From: Aliishimia sp963721175
Lineage (GTDB): Bacteria; Pseudomonadota; Alphaproteobacteria; Rhodobacterales; Rhodobacteraceae
Reading direction: 5' to 3'
Assembly (NCBI GenBank): GCA_963721175.1
Contig: CAVRIG010000026.1
Span: 372,001-436,000, forward strand
Length of the DNA stretch: 64,000 nt
Made by a program: the position numbers and the translations under genes. Every line of letters begins with the position of its first letter. Positions within the stretch are counted from its first letter, which is position 1. Shown here in pieces: positions 28,986-38,598 of the stretch. The notes beneath the pieces were generated by a model. It was not told where the DNA came from. It did no database searches and saw only the letters and a program-made list of their open reading frames with translations.

Positions 28986-30263
28986 CGGCCACGTTCCGGG
29001 CAGCAGGAGCCGCTGCAGAGCCGCCCCCATGACCTTGGCGCTGTCGAGCATGTCGGTGATGCCGACCCACTCGTCGGGTTTGTGCGCCAGCTCCAGGATC
29101 CCGGGCCCATAGGCGATGCAGTTCTTGAGCCGCCCGATCCGGTCGATGTGTTTCTGATCGTAGCTGCCGGGCGACGCGACGAAGGTCGGCGCGACGTTCA
29201 ATGTCGCGGCGATCGCCTCCGCCACGGTCCGCACCACCGGCGCATCTATGTCCGTCATCGAGGGGATGACCACGTTCAGCTCGCGCAACTCGTATTCGAA
29301 ATTCGGCCGCGTGGCCTTGAGATTTTCCAGCAGCCCGATCACCTCGCCCTTTACGTCCTCCAGCGGTTCCTCGATCAGATAACGCCGGTCGATGACGATG
29401 CGGCAGCTGTCTGGCACGCAGTGGGCCGGCAGGCCAGTGTAATCGGGCGGGTTCTCCGGCTGGCCGCCGTGGATCGAATTGATGTTCATCGTCGAGGATC
29501 GCGCGCCTTCGGGCACCACGGGCATCTCCGTGTGGCGCGCGGCCATCGCCGGGTAGAGTTCCGCCTCGAACTTGTCCAGAACGGCCCCCATGTGGCGCAC
29601 CGCGCAATCGCCCAGGAACGGCATGCAGCCATGCGCGATCTCGCCCTTGGTCTCGATCTCCGCCCACCAGCCGCCACGATGGCCGAGGCAGATGCGGTCC
29701 TTGTTGAGCGGTTCCGGGATGATGACGTGCTGCACGCGCTCGGGGTCGAAATACCCGTGTTCCGCCAGGTAGGCGACGCCGCCGTATCCGCCCGATTCCT
29801 CGTCCGCCGTGGCCGAAATCTCGATCGCGCCACGGAAATCCGGATGCTCGGCCATGAAGGCTTCTGCCGCGATGACGGAGGCCGCCAGACCGCCCTTCAT
29901 GTCGCAGGATCCGCGGCCGTAGATGCGGTCGCCGTCCACCTCGCCGCCAAACGGATCGCGGGTCCAGCCGTGGCCCACCTCCACCACGTCGTGGTGCGAA
30001 TTGAAATGCACGCAGTCGCCCGATCCGGCGCCAGCCTTGCGCGCCACGAGGTTCCAGCGCGGATAGGTGTCGCTGTCCCCCGGCGCACCGACGGCGCGGA
30101 CCAACTCTGTCTCGAACCCGGCAGCCTTGAGGCGTTTCTCCAGGAAAGCGCACACGTCGGCGTAGTGCCGACCTGGCGGATTCAGCGTCGGGATCCGGAT
30201 CAGATCGCGGGTGAGCGCGATCAGGTCGTCGCGTGCGTCTTCGATACGTCGGGAGAGCGTCAT
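28977..30263 (-). CDS. M20 family deacylase (acetylornithine deacetylase/succinyl-DAP desuccinylase type)
   Basis: 428 residues with the M20 di-zinc motifs: FNSHHDVVEVG (metal His and Asp), GRGSCDMKGGLA (bridging Asp), ATADEESGG (catalytic and metal Glu), VVIPEPL and, near the end, GPGILELAHKPDEWV (last His). The start ATG at 30263 begins MTLSRRIEDARDDLIAL, as in the family. It hydrolyses an N-acyl amino-acid substrate in the cytosol; ArgE-like action on N-acetylornithine is possible, but related proteins act on other amides. Its 3' end abuts a transposase remnant. It is divergent from copA. Confidence 0.85.
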   Translation of the reverse strand: MTLSRRIEDARDDLIALTRDLIRIPTLNPPGRHYADVCAFLEKRLKAAGFETELVRAVGAPGDSDTYPRWNLVARKAGAGSGDCVHFNSHHDVVEVGHGWTRDPFGGEVDGDRIYGRGSCDMKGGLAASVIAAEAFMAEHPDFRGAIEISATADEESGGYGGVAYLAEHGYFDPERVQHVIIPEPLNKDRICLGHRGGWWAEIETKGEIAHGCMPFLGDCAVRHMGAVLDKFEAELYPAMAARHTEMPVVPEGARSSTMNINSIHGGQPENPPDYTGLPAHCVPDSCRIVIDRRYLIEEPLEDVKGEVIGLLENLKATRPNFEYELRELNVVIPSMTDIDAPVVRTVAEAIAATLNVAPTFVASPGSYDQKHIDRIGRLKNCIAYGPGILELAHKPDEWVGITDMLDSAKVMGAALQRLLLPGTWPTE

Positions 30264-30303
30264 GGTCGCACAATCGAGCGGGGCGCCGGGATTGGCAAGT
30301 CCC

Positions 30304-30334
30304 TTGACCTTCCAGTGACTGGAATCCCTATTTG
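30304..30334 (+). promoter_or_regulatory. CueR/MerR-type copper-responsive promoter of copA
   Basis: A -35 box TTGACC at 30304-30309 and a -10-like TATTTG at 30329-30334 are separated by an over-long 19-bp spacer. The spacer holds a dyad (CTTCCAG-TGA-CTGGAAT). This is the layout of promoters that CueR-type MerR regulators activate by untwisting DNA when copper binds. The ATG of copA is 17 bp downstream. Confidence 0.75.
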
Positions 30335-30350
30335 AAAGGTAACTCTTCGA

Positions 30351-32567
30351 ATGAAGGCCCGATCCATGCCGAAGGATATCGCACTCCACGTCACCGGCCT
30401 GCACTGCGCATCCTGCGTCGGCCGGGCCGAGGCGGCGCTGTCGGGTCAGCCGGGCGTCGACCGCGCGACCGTCAACCTGGCGACCGGCATGGCGCAGGTT
30501 TCGGCTTCGGCCGGTGTATCCGCGGACGAACTTGCCGCGGTCCTGACCAAGGCCGGATACCCTGCCGAAGCGCAGACGGACGATGACGCCGAAGACCAGC
30601 GACACGACCACGACGCACCAGCGATGTGGCGGCGGTTCGCAATTGCCGCGGCATTGACGCTTCCTGTATTCCTTGTCGAAATGGGCGGGCATCTCTTCCC
30701 CCCTCTGCATCACTGGGTCGCGGCTGGGATCGGGATGCAGGCCTGGCAGGTCGTGCAATTCGCCCTCATCACCGCCGTTCTGGCCTGGCCCGGGCGCGTG
30801 TTCTTCGACATCGGATTCAAGGCACTCTTCCGCGGCGCGCCGGAGATGAATTCGCTCGTGGCGCTGGGCGCCGGGGCGGCTTGGGCCTATTCCGCCGTCG
30901 TCACCTTCGCGCCTGCGCTGATCCCCGACCCCAACCTTGCCGTGTATTTCGAGGCGGCAGGCGTGATCGTCACGCTGATCCTGCTGGGCCGGGCGCTCGA
31001 GGCGCGGGCGAAGGGGCGCGCGGGGGATGCAATCTCGCAGCTCATGGGGCTCCGGCCCGACACGGCCCTGGTCGAGAAGGACGGCGCGTTCGCCGAAACA
31101 CCGCTCAAATCCGTGCGGCCGGGGGACATCCTGATGGCCCGGCCCGGCGACCGGCTCGCCGTCGACGGGCGGGTGACCGACGGACACGGTTACGTGGACG
31201 AGAGCATGATGACCGGGGAACCGGTGCCGGTGCAGAAAGCCGAAGGCGACAAGGTCCTCGGCGGGACGGTCAACGGCGACACGGCGCTGCGCTACCGTGC
31301 CGAAGCGGTGGGTTCGGACATGGCGCTGTCGCGGATCGTCAGGATGGTCGAACGTGCGCAGGGCACAAAGCTGCCGGTGCAGGCGCTGGTCGACCGGGTG
31401 ACGGGGATCTTCGTGCCCTTGGTCATGGGGCTGGCCGTCATCGCGTTCCTGGGCTGGCTCGCCTTTGGCGCGACGCTGGCGCAGGCGATGGTGGCCGGCG
31501 TGTCGGTCCTGATCATCGCCTGCCCTTGCGCGATGGGTCTGGCCACACCGATGTCGGTCATGGTGGGCACCGGGCGCGCGGCACAGCTTGGCGTGCTCTT
31601 CCGGCGGGGCGACGCGCTGGAGCGTCTGAGTTCCGCGACGACCATCGCCTTCGACAAGACCGGCACGCTGACAATGGGAAAGCCGCAGGTCGTGGATCGT
31701 GAAATCCTGGGTGACGCGGCTCTGCTCAGGGAGATCGCGGCGGTCGAGGCGCAAAGCGAGCATCCCATCGCCCGCGCCATCGTCGCGGCGGTGGAGGGGC
31801 CGTTGACTGCGGCGACCGAATTCCAGGCGACGGCCGGCAAGGGCGCCACGGCACAGGTCGACGGCGCGGAGATTTCGGTCGGCTCCGCGCGATACCTTCA
31901 GGAGCGGGGCGTCGATCTCGCGCCTCTTCGCGCCGCCGAGACGCGGATGCTGGCGGCGGGGGCGACACCGGTCTTTGCCGCACGCAACGGCGCCGCCATC
32001 GCGGTGCTGGCCATTGCCGACCCGGTCAAGCCCGAGGCCGCCGAAGCGCTTCGGGCGCTCCGGGACCGCGGCGTGCGGCTCGCCATGATCTCCGGCGACC
32101 GCAAGGAGGTGGCGCAGGCAGTGGCCCGCGATCTCGGCATCGACACGGTCAAGGCCGAAGTCCTGCCGGACGAAAAGCTGGAGGCCGTGCGCGAGCTGCA
32201 GAAGACGGGGCCGGTGGCGTTCGTCGGGGATGGCATCAACGACGCGCCCGCCCTCGCCCAGGCCGATCTGGGCATTGCCATGGGCTCCGGTACGGACGTC
32301 GCGATCGAGGCCGCGGACATCGTGCTGATGTCGGGGGACGTGCGGGGCGTGTCCCGGGCCTATGACATCAGTCGCGCCACGCTTCGGAACATCCGGCAGA
32401 ACCTGTTCTGGGCCTTTGCCTACAACGCGGCGCTGATTCCGGTGGCGATGGGTGTCTTCTACCCGGTGTTCGGCTGGCAGCTGTCGCCGATGCTCGGCGC
32501 ATTCGCCATGGCGATGTCGTCGGTCTTCGTGGTGACCAACGCGCTTCGCTTGCGTCGCGCGCAGTGA
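30351..32567 (+). CDS. copA: Cu(I)-exporting P1B-type ATPase CopA
   Basis: 738 residues. N-terminal heavy-metal domain with GLHCASC (Cys19, Cys22), then a His-rich link, eight predicted membrane helices with the metal-path motif ACPCAMG, the TGEPVPV actuator loop, the phosphorylated Asp in DKTGTLTMGK, the SEHPIARAI nucleotide site and VGDGINDAPALAQADLGIAMG. These identify a copper P1B-1 ATPase that exports Cu(I) to the periplasm. I chose the ATG at 30351; 30366 is an alternative. A CueR-type promoter sits directly upstream but no cueR gene is nearby. Confidence 0.93.
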   Translation: MKARSMPKDIALHVTGLHCASCVGRAEAALSGQPGVDRATVNLATGMAQVSASAGVSADELAAVLTKAGYPAEAQTDDDAEDQRHDHDAPAMWRRFAIAAALTLPVFLVEMGGHLFPPLHHWVAAGIGMQAWQVVQFALITAVLAWPGRVFFDIGFKALFRGAPEMNSLVALGAGAAWAYSAVVTFAPALIPDPNLAVYFEAAGVIVTLILLGRALEARAKGRAGDAISQLMGLRPDTALVEKDGAFAETPLKSVRPGDILMARPGDRLAVDGRVTDGHGYVDESMMTGEPVPVQKAEGDKVLGGTVNGDTALRYRAEAVGSDMALSRIVRMVERAQGTKLPVQALVDRVTGIFVPLVMGLAVIAFLGWLAFGATLAQAMVAGVSVLIIACPCAMGLATPMSVMVGTGRAAQLGVLFRRGDALERLSSATTIAFDKTGTLTMGKPQVVDREILGDAALLREIAAVEAQSEHPIARAIVAAVEGPLTAATEFQATAGKGATAQVDGAEISVGSARYLQERGVDLAPLRAAETRMLAAGATPVFAARNGAAIAVLAIADPVKPEAAEALRALRDRGVRLAMISGDRKEVAQAVARDLGIDTVKAEVLPDEKLEAVRELQKTGPVAFVGDGINDAPALAQADLGIAMGSGTDVAIEAADIVLMSGDVRGVSRAYDISRATLRNIRQNLFWAFAYNAALIPVAMGVFYPVFGWQLSPMLGAFAMAMSSVFVVTNALRLRRAQ

Positions 32568-32673
32568 CGCTTGTGACATCCGGCCGCTCTGGTCTAGGTA
32601 ACGGTCACCAAAACGAGGCGCGTATGCGAAGCTCACGCTGGACCCAGACCCCGCACCACCGCAGACCGCCCGC

Positions 32674-33648
32674 ATGACCTGGGATCTGGTCGCGGATATC
32701 GGGGGGACCAACATGCGGGTGGCTCAAGTTGCGGAGGGGCGCATCCTGTCCCGCCGCAACTTTCCCATGACGCCCGAGCGGAATGTGGCGGACACGCTGC
32801 GAGATGTCGCGCGCGATCTTGGCGGCAGGCCGCAGGCGGTCGTCGCCGCCGCCGCCGGACCGGTGCAGCACGGCGAGATCCGGTTGACCAATGGCGGCTG
32901 GCTCGTATCCGAGGCGCAGATCGCCGCCGCGACGGGTGCCGGGAAGGTCATGGTCATCAACGATTTCGAGGCCGCCGCCTGGTCGCTCGCCAACCTGACG
33001 GACGGTGACGTGACAGCACTCGGCAGCAGCGGCCCTCTGACCCCCGGGCACCGCGTCGCGATCGGACCCGGCACGGGGCTGGGCGTGGGCAGCCTCTACT
33101 GGGACGGGAAGCGCTACCACGTGATGCCCGGCGAAGGCGGCCACGTCGCCGTCGGCCCGCGCATCGCCGAAGAGGTGCCGATCTTCGAGCGCCTCGCCAC
33201 GCTCTGGCCCGCGGCACGGATCGGCGACACGCTGACGCTGGAGGCCGAGGCGATGCTGAGCGGCACCGGCCTGCCCTACCTGCACGAGGCCTGCGGTGGG
33301 CCCGCCGGCACGACCGGGCGGGAGATCTTCGAAGGCGCGCGACGGGGCGATGTCGCGGCCCAAACCTGCATGCGGATGTTCCGCAGCCATCTCGCCGCAC
33401 TTGCCGGCGATCTCGCAGTGACGCTCGCGGCGCGCGGTGGCATCTTCCTTCTGGGCGGCGTGGCGCAGGCGAACCCGTGGCTCTTCGGGACCGAATTCTG
33501 GACGGACTACACCACGGGCGGGCGATTTACCGCGCTCCGGGCGTCCTGCGGCATTTATCTGGTCACGATCGAGGATTTCGGACTGCGCGGATGCATCAAC
33601 GCACTGACGAACGACCTGCATCGCGGAACCGGCGCACGCTCGGTTTAA
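32674..33648 (+). CDS. glk: Glucokinase
   Basis: 324 residues with the ATP-binding ADIGGTNMRVAQV start, VINDFEAAAWSL (catalytic Asp), GPGTGLGVGSLYWDG and the MPGEGGHVAVGP motif of bacterial glucokinases (Glk family, PF02685 type). It phosphorylates glucose to glucose-6-phosphate in the cytosol. It lies alone after copA with a 106-bp gap. The C-terminal LLGGVAQAN motif is also family-typical. Confidence 0.88.
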   Translation: MTWDLVADIGGTNMRVAQVAEGRILSRRNFPMTPERNVADTLRDVARDLGGRPQAVVAAAAGPVQHGEIRLTNGGWLVSEAQIAAATGAGKVMVINDFEAAAWSLANLTDGDVTALGSSGPLTPGHRVAIGPGTGLGVGSLYWDGKRYHVMPGEGGHVAVGPRIAEEVPIFERLATLWPAARIGDTLTLEAEAMLSGTGLPYLHEACGGPAGTTGREIFEGARRGDVAAQTCMRMFRSHLAALAGDLAVTLAARGGIFLLGGVAQANPWLFGTEFWTDYTTGGRFTALRASCGIYLVTIEDFGLRGCINALTNDLHRGTGARSV

Positions 33649-33708
33649 CCGATTTTCAGGAAGCCAGACGATCTTCGGGCGCGAGCTGTCATTTCGCGCG
33701 GGGGACCC

Positions 33709-35469
33709 ATGTCGCAGAACTCGATTCACTTGTCCTTGCCCTACATCCAGGGCGGGCAGGCGCAGAAACACGTCACCCATAACGAGGCAATCCGAACGCT
33801 CGACACGCTCGTGCAACTGAGTGTGCAGGACCGGATCCAGGCGCCCGAAGCCGCGGCGCAGCCCGGGGACCGCTACATCGTGACGGGTCCTGCCCTCGAC
33901 GCGTTCGCGGGTCACGAGGCCAGCATCGCCACGTTCGAAGGCGATGCCTGGAGCTTCCTCGCGCCGCAGAAGGGCTGGATCGCCTATGACCAGTCGAGCG
34001 CGACGCAGATCGTCTTCGACGGCACCGGCTGGGTGACCCTCGGGGGAAGCGCTGGTGGTGGCGGTGGCGGCGGTGGCAGCACCTCCACCGACAGGCTGGG
34101 CATCAACGCATCCGCCGACATCGCGAACCGGCTTGTCGTTTCCTCGGATGCGGTGTTGCTGACCCACGACGCGTCGGGCGGCCATCAGGTGAAGGTCAAC
34201 AAGTCCGGCGCCAGCGACACGGCCAGCCTGCTCTTTCAGACCGGATACTCCGGTCGTGCCGAAATGGGGACGACCGGCTCCGATGATTTCGAGATCAAGG
34301 TCAGCCCGGACGGGTCGAGCTTTCACTCCGCGCTCCGTGTGGACGGGGAGACGGGCGCCGTCAGCTTCCCGAACACCGCGCTGAGCCAGCCGGACTTCGG
34401 CGATGCCACGCTGGTCACCGCGGATTATGCGATCTCGCGCGGCGCCGGCATGATTTCGAACGCGACGGGCCACCTGGGCAACAGCTACAACTACCCGCCC
34501 ACACATGTCTTCGACGGGGCCGAGACCCCCAACCTGCCCGGCGCCTTCTCCAAGGCCGGTCATTACACCGGCGCCGAGGAGATGGCGGAACCGCTGGCGC
34601 TCGACCCCAACCGGATCTACCGCCTCGGCGTCTACCTGCGGCAGGAAGGTGCGCCGGGCGACTGGTCGGGTTTCGCGAATGCCGACCGGCACATGCATCA
34701 CATGGGGTTCCGCTGCTTTGACGCCGACGGGCTGATGATCATGGCGGGGCACCACACGCGGTACCATCATGCAGGTCAGGACAGTCTGACGGAACTGGCC
34801 GCACCGCTGGCCCCCGGAGATACGGTGGTCGATCTGGTCAATGCTTCCGGCTGGAACGAAACCTCCGCGGGGAGCGAAGATCGCGGGCTTCTGATCTTCG
34901 GCTACCGGAATGCGCTGGGCAAGGCCTACGACTTTTACAGCCGGATCGAGGATATCGACATGTTCGACCTCGGCGGCGTGGACAAGATCGCAAACCGCGT
35001 CACGCTGAAACAGCCGCTGCCCGCATCGATGGGCAACCCGCAGGACCCGGGCGGGGTCTGGCCGGCTGGCACACGGCTCGCGAATCGCGGAGTGGGCTGG
35101 AACTACAAGTTCGGCTTCTTCTCCGACCTGGTGCTGGACGCGACGGACACATGGTACCGGGTCGAGAACGTGATGGGCGGCATCGACAGATCGGGGCGCA
35201 ACGTGGCGCGGAATTTCCCCCCCGGCACGGCTCAGGTGCGACCGGTCTGGCTCCTGAACTACTCCAACCGCGAGGGTGGATACTCGGGCTATCCGGACAC
35301 CGGCGCGGATCAGAGGATCTGGGTCACCGGCGTCTTCGTCGACGCCGACAGCACGGGAAAGATCGTCCGTGCCCCCGACGGCAGTTGCAGCCTTCATGTC
35401 GTCGAAGGTAACCCCCAGACCGGAACCGTCAGCATGACGACTCCTTCGCGACAGGTTATGGCCATTTAG
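33709..35469 (+). CDS. DUF2793 protein, tail-fibre-like
   Basis: 586 residues. The N-terminus (IHLSLPYIQGGQAQKHVTHNEAIRTLDTLVQL) is the DUF2793 module seen in gene-transfer-agent and phage tail genes of Rhodobacteraceae. A Gly/Ser run (near residue 120) leads to a long beta-rich C-terminal part with no motif that I recognise. No other gene-transfer-agent genes are near, so it is a solitary copy. It probably encodes an adhesive or receptor-binding fibre (inference). Confidence 0.72.
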   Translation: MSQNSIHLSLPYIQGGQAQKHVTHNEAIRTLDTLVQLSVQDRIQAPEAAAQPGDRYIVTGPALDAFAGHEASIATFEGDAWSFLAPQKGWIAYDQSSATQIVFDGTGWVTLGGSAGGGGGGGGSTSTDRLGINASADIANRLVVSSDAVLLTHDASGGHQVKVNKSGASDTASLLFQTGYSGRAEMGTTGSDDFEIKVSPDGSSFHSALRVDGETGAVSFPNTALSQPDFGDATLVTADYAISRGAGMISNATGHLGNSYNYPPTHVFDGAETPNLPGAFSKAGHYTGAEEMAEPLALDPNRIYRLGVYLRQEGAPGDWSGFANADRHMHHMGFRCFDADGLMIMAGHHTRYHHAGQDSLTELAAPLAPGDTVVDLVNASGWNETSAGSEDRGLLIFGYRNALGKAYDFYSRIEDIDMFDLGGVDKIANRVTLKQPLPASMGNPQDPGGVWPAGTRLANRGVGWNYKFGFFSDLVLDATDTWYRVENVMGGIDRSGRNVARNFPPGTAQVRPVWLLNYSNREGGYSGYPDTGADQRIWVTGVFVDADSTGKIVRAPDGSCSLHVVEGNPQTGTVSMTTPSRQVMAI

Positions 35470-35484
35470 AGCATATCTCCGGTG

Positions 35485-35516
35485 ACGCAGGCAGACGATC
35501 GCGAGCCTGCCTGCGT
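35485..35516 (+). terminator. Hairpin after the DUF2793 gene
   Basis: A 10-bp perfect stem (ACGCAGGCAG at 35485-35494, complement at 35507-35516) followed by pyrimidine-rich DNA. It lies 15 bp after the stop. The T-run is weak, so it may be a processing hairpin. Confidence 0.5.
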
Positions 35517-35660
35517 TGCCTGGTCTGTTCTTCTTGTGCCCCCACCTGCTGGGCATCCTTGCCGTCCTGTGCAATCATGATTGCCAGTGCCTGCAGACTT
35601 CGAAGACTGAAGCCACCGTTTCAGTGCTCAGTCTGCGTAGAAGCAGAACAGCAGGACGGA

Positions 35661-36065
35661 ATGAACAAGCTGAGAGTGACCGCCGCCCAGATGGTGAAAT
35701 CCGCGCGGGCCCGGATCCGCGAAATCGACACCCCGGACCTGATCGAGCGACTTGATGATCCCGACCTGGTCATCGTCGACATCCGCGACGTACGCGAGCG
35801 GCAGAAATCGGGATTCATTCCCGGCTCCGTCCATGCGCCGCGCGGGATGATCGAATTTTGGGTGGACCCGGACAGCCCTTATTTCAAGGAGGTCTTCGGC
35901 CAGGAAGGCAAGACATACGTCTTCCACTGCGCCAGCGGCTGGCGGTCCGCGCTGACCGTCGCGACGCTCCAGGACATGGGGTTCGAGGCCGCCCACCTGC
36001 GCGACGGCTTCTCGGACTGGACGAAGCAGGGCGGTCCGGTGGAACAGGCCGACCCGCGCGAGTGA
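35661..36065 (+). CDS. Rhodanese-like sulphurtransferase
   Basis: 134 residues, one rhodanese domain: VIVDIRDVRERQKSGFIPGSVHAPRGMIEF at the N-terminal half and the active-site loop HCASGWRSALT with the catalytic Cys (CASGWRS), followed by GFEAAHLRDGFSDWTKQGGPVE. The ATG at 35661 is preceded by AGGACGGA. It carries sulphur between donors and acceptors in the cytosol. It is 44 bp before an iron-sulphur CDGSH protein, so the two may share a sulphur-handling role. Confidence 0.88.
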   Translation: MNKLRVTAAQMVKSARARIREIDTPDLIERLDDPDLVIVDIRDVRERQKSGFIPGSVHAPRGMIEFWVDPDSPYFKEVFGQEGKTYVFHCASGWRSALTVATLQDMGFEAAHLRDGFSDWTKQGGPVEQADPRE

Positions 36066-36109
36066 TCGGGCGACGCCACGACACTCAGCACCAGGACAGG
36101 AGGCCGTTC

Positions 36110-36349
36110 ATGGCTGAACCGGTAATCGCCCAGACCGCGCCCTTTGCAACCGACGTCAAGGAAGGCAAGACCTACTTCTGGTGCGCCTGCGGGCAAAGCG
36201 CGCGGCAGCCGTTTTGTGACGGCAGCCACAAGGACACCGATTTCACACCCGTGAAATACACCGCAGAGAAGGACGGCAAGGTCTTCTTTTGCGGCTGCAA
36301 ACGGAGCGGCAAGGCGCCGGTCTGCGACGGGTCCCACAGCAAGTTGTAG
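36110..36349 (+). CDS. CDGSH iron-sulphur domain protein
   Basis: 79 residues with two CDGSH clusters in tandem: CACGQSARQPFCDGSH and CGCKRSGKAPVCDGSH. Each has three Cys and one His to hold a 2Fe-2S cluster, as in mitoNEET relatives. The start has a strong AGGACAGGAGG ribosome site. Redox or Fe-S transfer role; partner unknown. Confidence 0.9.
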   Translation: MAEPVIAQTAPFATDVKEGKTYFWCACGQSARQPFCDGSHKDTDFTPVKYTAEKDGKVFFCGCKRSGKAPVCDGSHSKL

Positions 36350-36468
36350 ATTTGTGGGCCTCGGCGGAGCAGGACGTTCAAGCCGCCCCTTGATCCGGAA
36401 CGGTTTTGCCCGGACACTCCCGGCAATGCCGGTGCGAACGCGCCGGACAACGTCAGGGAGTAGGATTC

Positions 36469-37955
36469 ATGAAACATCTCGTAGCCCGGCTTGCGCTGGC
36501 CTCCGCCTGCGCCGTGGGTGCGGTCGGAGCGCAGGCTCAGACCGACCTCACGGTCGCCGTGCAGCTCGAACCGCCGCACCTCGACCCGACCAGTGCGGCG
36601 GCGCAGGCGATCGACACCGTCGTCTACGCCAACGTCTTCGAGGGGCTGACGCGCTTCATGCGGCGACGGGTCCATCGTGCCCGGCCTCGCCGAAAGCTGG
36701 GAGATGTCAGCGATGACGGCACTGTCTACACCTTCAAGCTGCATGATGGCGTGACATTCCACGACGGCACCACGATGGATGCCGAGGACGTGAAATTCTC
36801 GCTGGACCGGGCGCGGGCGGAGGATTCGACCAACGCGCAGAAGGGTCTCTTCGCCGACATCGCCGAGGTGGAGGTCGTCGACCCGCTCACCGTCAGGATC
36901 ACGCTGACGAGGCCGAACGGCAATTTCCTCTTCAACATGGCCTGGGGCGACGCGGTGATCGTGGCCCCCGAAAGCGATCGACAACATCAAGCACGAACCC
37001 GGTCGGCACCGGCGCCTTCACCTTCGCCGAGTGGGTGCAGGGCGACCGGATCGACGCTGAAGCGCAACCCCGATTACTGGGGCGAGGCGCCCGCGCTGGA
37101 GCAGGCGACGTTCAAGTTCATCTCCGACCCCACCGCCGCCTTCGCCGCGATGATGGCCGAGGACGTCGACGTCTTCTCCGCGTTTCCCGCACCCGAAAAC
37201 ATGTCCGCAATTCGAGGCCGATCCGCGGTTCCAGGTCCTGATCGGGTCGACCGAAGGCGAGACGATCCTCGCGATCAACAACAAGCAGGAACCGTTCGAC
37301 AACCTCAAGGTGCGCGCAGGCCATCGCGCACGCGATCGACCGTCAGGCGATCATCGACGGCGCCATGTTCGGATACGGCACACCCATCGGCACCCATTTC
37401 GCGCCGCACAATCCCGCTTATGTCGATCTGACCGCCCAGTCGGCCTATGATCCGGAGAAATCCAGGGCACTGCTGGCGGAGGCCGGTTTCCCGGACGGCT
37501 TCGAGACGACGCTGCACCTGCCGCCGCCGTCCTACGCGCGCCGCGGCGGGGAGATCATCGCCTCGCAACTGGCCGAAGTCGGCATCAAGGCGGAGATCAT
37601 CAACGTCGAATGGGCACAATGGCTGGAATCGGTCTTCAACGGCAAGAGCTTCGGCCTGACCATCGTCAGTCATACAGAGCCCATGGATATCGGCATCTAC
37701 GCCAACCCGGACTACTACTTCCAATATGACAACCCGGAGTTCCAGGCGCTGATGGAGACGCTGAACAAGACCACCGACCCCGACAAACGGACGGAACTGC
37801 TGGGCCAGGCGCAGAAGATCATCGCCGACGATGCGGTGAACGGGTATCTGTTCCAGCTCGCCGCGATCACGGTCGCGCAAGCCGGCGTGCAGGGTCTGTG
37901 GGAGAACGCGCCGACGGCCGCCGTCGATCTGACGCAGATAAGCTGGGCCGACTGA
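36469..37955 (+). CDS. Peptide-type solute-binding protein (SBP family 5), several frameshifts
   Basis: Signal peptide (MKHLVARLALASACAVGAVGAQAQ), then TDLTVAVQLEPPHLDPTSAAAQAIDTVVYANVFEGLTRF, as in family 5 receptors. The frame breaks near 36658 and 36716 (compensating), near 36975, 37005, 37053 and 37205-37325, after which the C-terminal lobe (37365-37955) is intact and ends in TQISWAD. Corrected, the length is about 495 residues. The same pattern of extra G or C bases suggests sequencing error. It lies some 2.4 kb before the matching permease genes and probably serves them, separated by a cupin, a deacetylase and an HdeA-like gene. Confidence 0.75.
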
Positions 37956-38064
37956 GGGAACCCACCGATCTGAAAGCTGCGATTGCTCCACCGTTCGGGC
38001 GGGGCAATCCGTTCCCCACTAGTGTCGGCACCGCGCCGTCGACTCCAAGCGAGAGTGAGCAGTG

Positions 38065-38463
38065 ATGAAGCACATGCCGACAGGATCCCGTCCTTCGACG
38101 CGGCCCAATCCCGACTACTTCACCGGCGACGTGTGGATGGACCCGGTCAATTCCGCGCCCGCCCCGGCGCGGCTGCACGCCGCCGTCGTCCGGTTCGACC
38201 CCGGTGCGCGCACCGCGTGGCACACCCACCCCTTCGGCCAGACGCTGTACGTGCTGTCGGGCAAGGGACTGATCTGCCGCCGCGGAGAGAAACCGAAGAC
38301 CATCCTGCCCGGCGACACCATCTGGTTCGACCCGGGCGAAGAACACTGGCACGGCGCCAGCCCGGATGTCGGCATGACCCACATGGCGATGCAGGAACAG
38401 GATGAGGACGGAAACGCCGCCCACTGGCTGGAAAAGGTGACGGATGCCGACTACCAGCCGTAG
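38065..38463 (+). CDS. Cupin-domain protein
   Basis: 132 residues with the two cupin motifs: HTHPFGQTLYVLSGKG (metal His) and PGDTIWFDPGEEHWHGA. A single beta-barrel metal-binding domain; the closest relatives are YP_ carboxymuconolactone-decarboxylase-associated cupins. The start ATG at 38065 (a GTG lies 3 bp upstream) has GAGAGTGAGCAGT before it. It follows the solute-binding gene by 109 bp in the same direction, so it may be co-transcribed. Substrate unknown. Confidence 0.82.
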   Translation: MKHMPTGSRPSTRPNPDYFTGDVWMDPVNSAPAPARLHAAVVRFDPGARTAWHTHPFGQTLYVLSGKGLICRRGEKPKTILPGDTIWFDPGEEHWHGASPDVGMTHMAMQEQDEDGNAAHWLEKVTDADYQP

Positions 38464-38513
38464 CACTCGACGGCAGTCCGGGTAACGCGCCGCGCCCTGC
38501 TTCTTTGGGTCGG

Positions 38514-38549
38514 AAAATACCTCGGGGACGACGCTCCGCAGGAGCGTCG
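38514..38549 (-). terminator. Terminator of the HDAC-like gene (Rhodobacteraceae-type repeat)
   Basis: On minus, a 9-bp stem (CGACGCTCC/GGAGCGTCG with a 3-base loop, 38529-38549) is followed after 11 bases by TTTT. The sequence around it (GAGGTATTTTCC) resembles a hairpin that is repeated in many Rhodobacteraceae genomes after genes. Confidence 0.55.
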
Positions 38550-38598
38550 GGGGCAGCGCCCCTCCGATGCGGAAACGGAGTGCCGATCACCAAGGTCG

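Noticed and set aside
28977..32714. A 1245-codon open frame on minus opposite copA
   Set aside because: Only its last 428 codons (M20 deacylase) show protein motifs; the rest is a high-GC shadow of copA on the other strand with Arg/His-rich composition.
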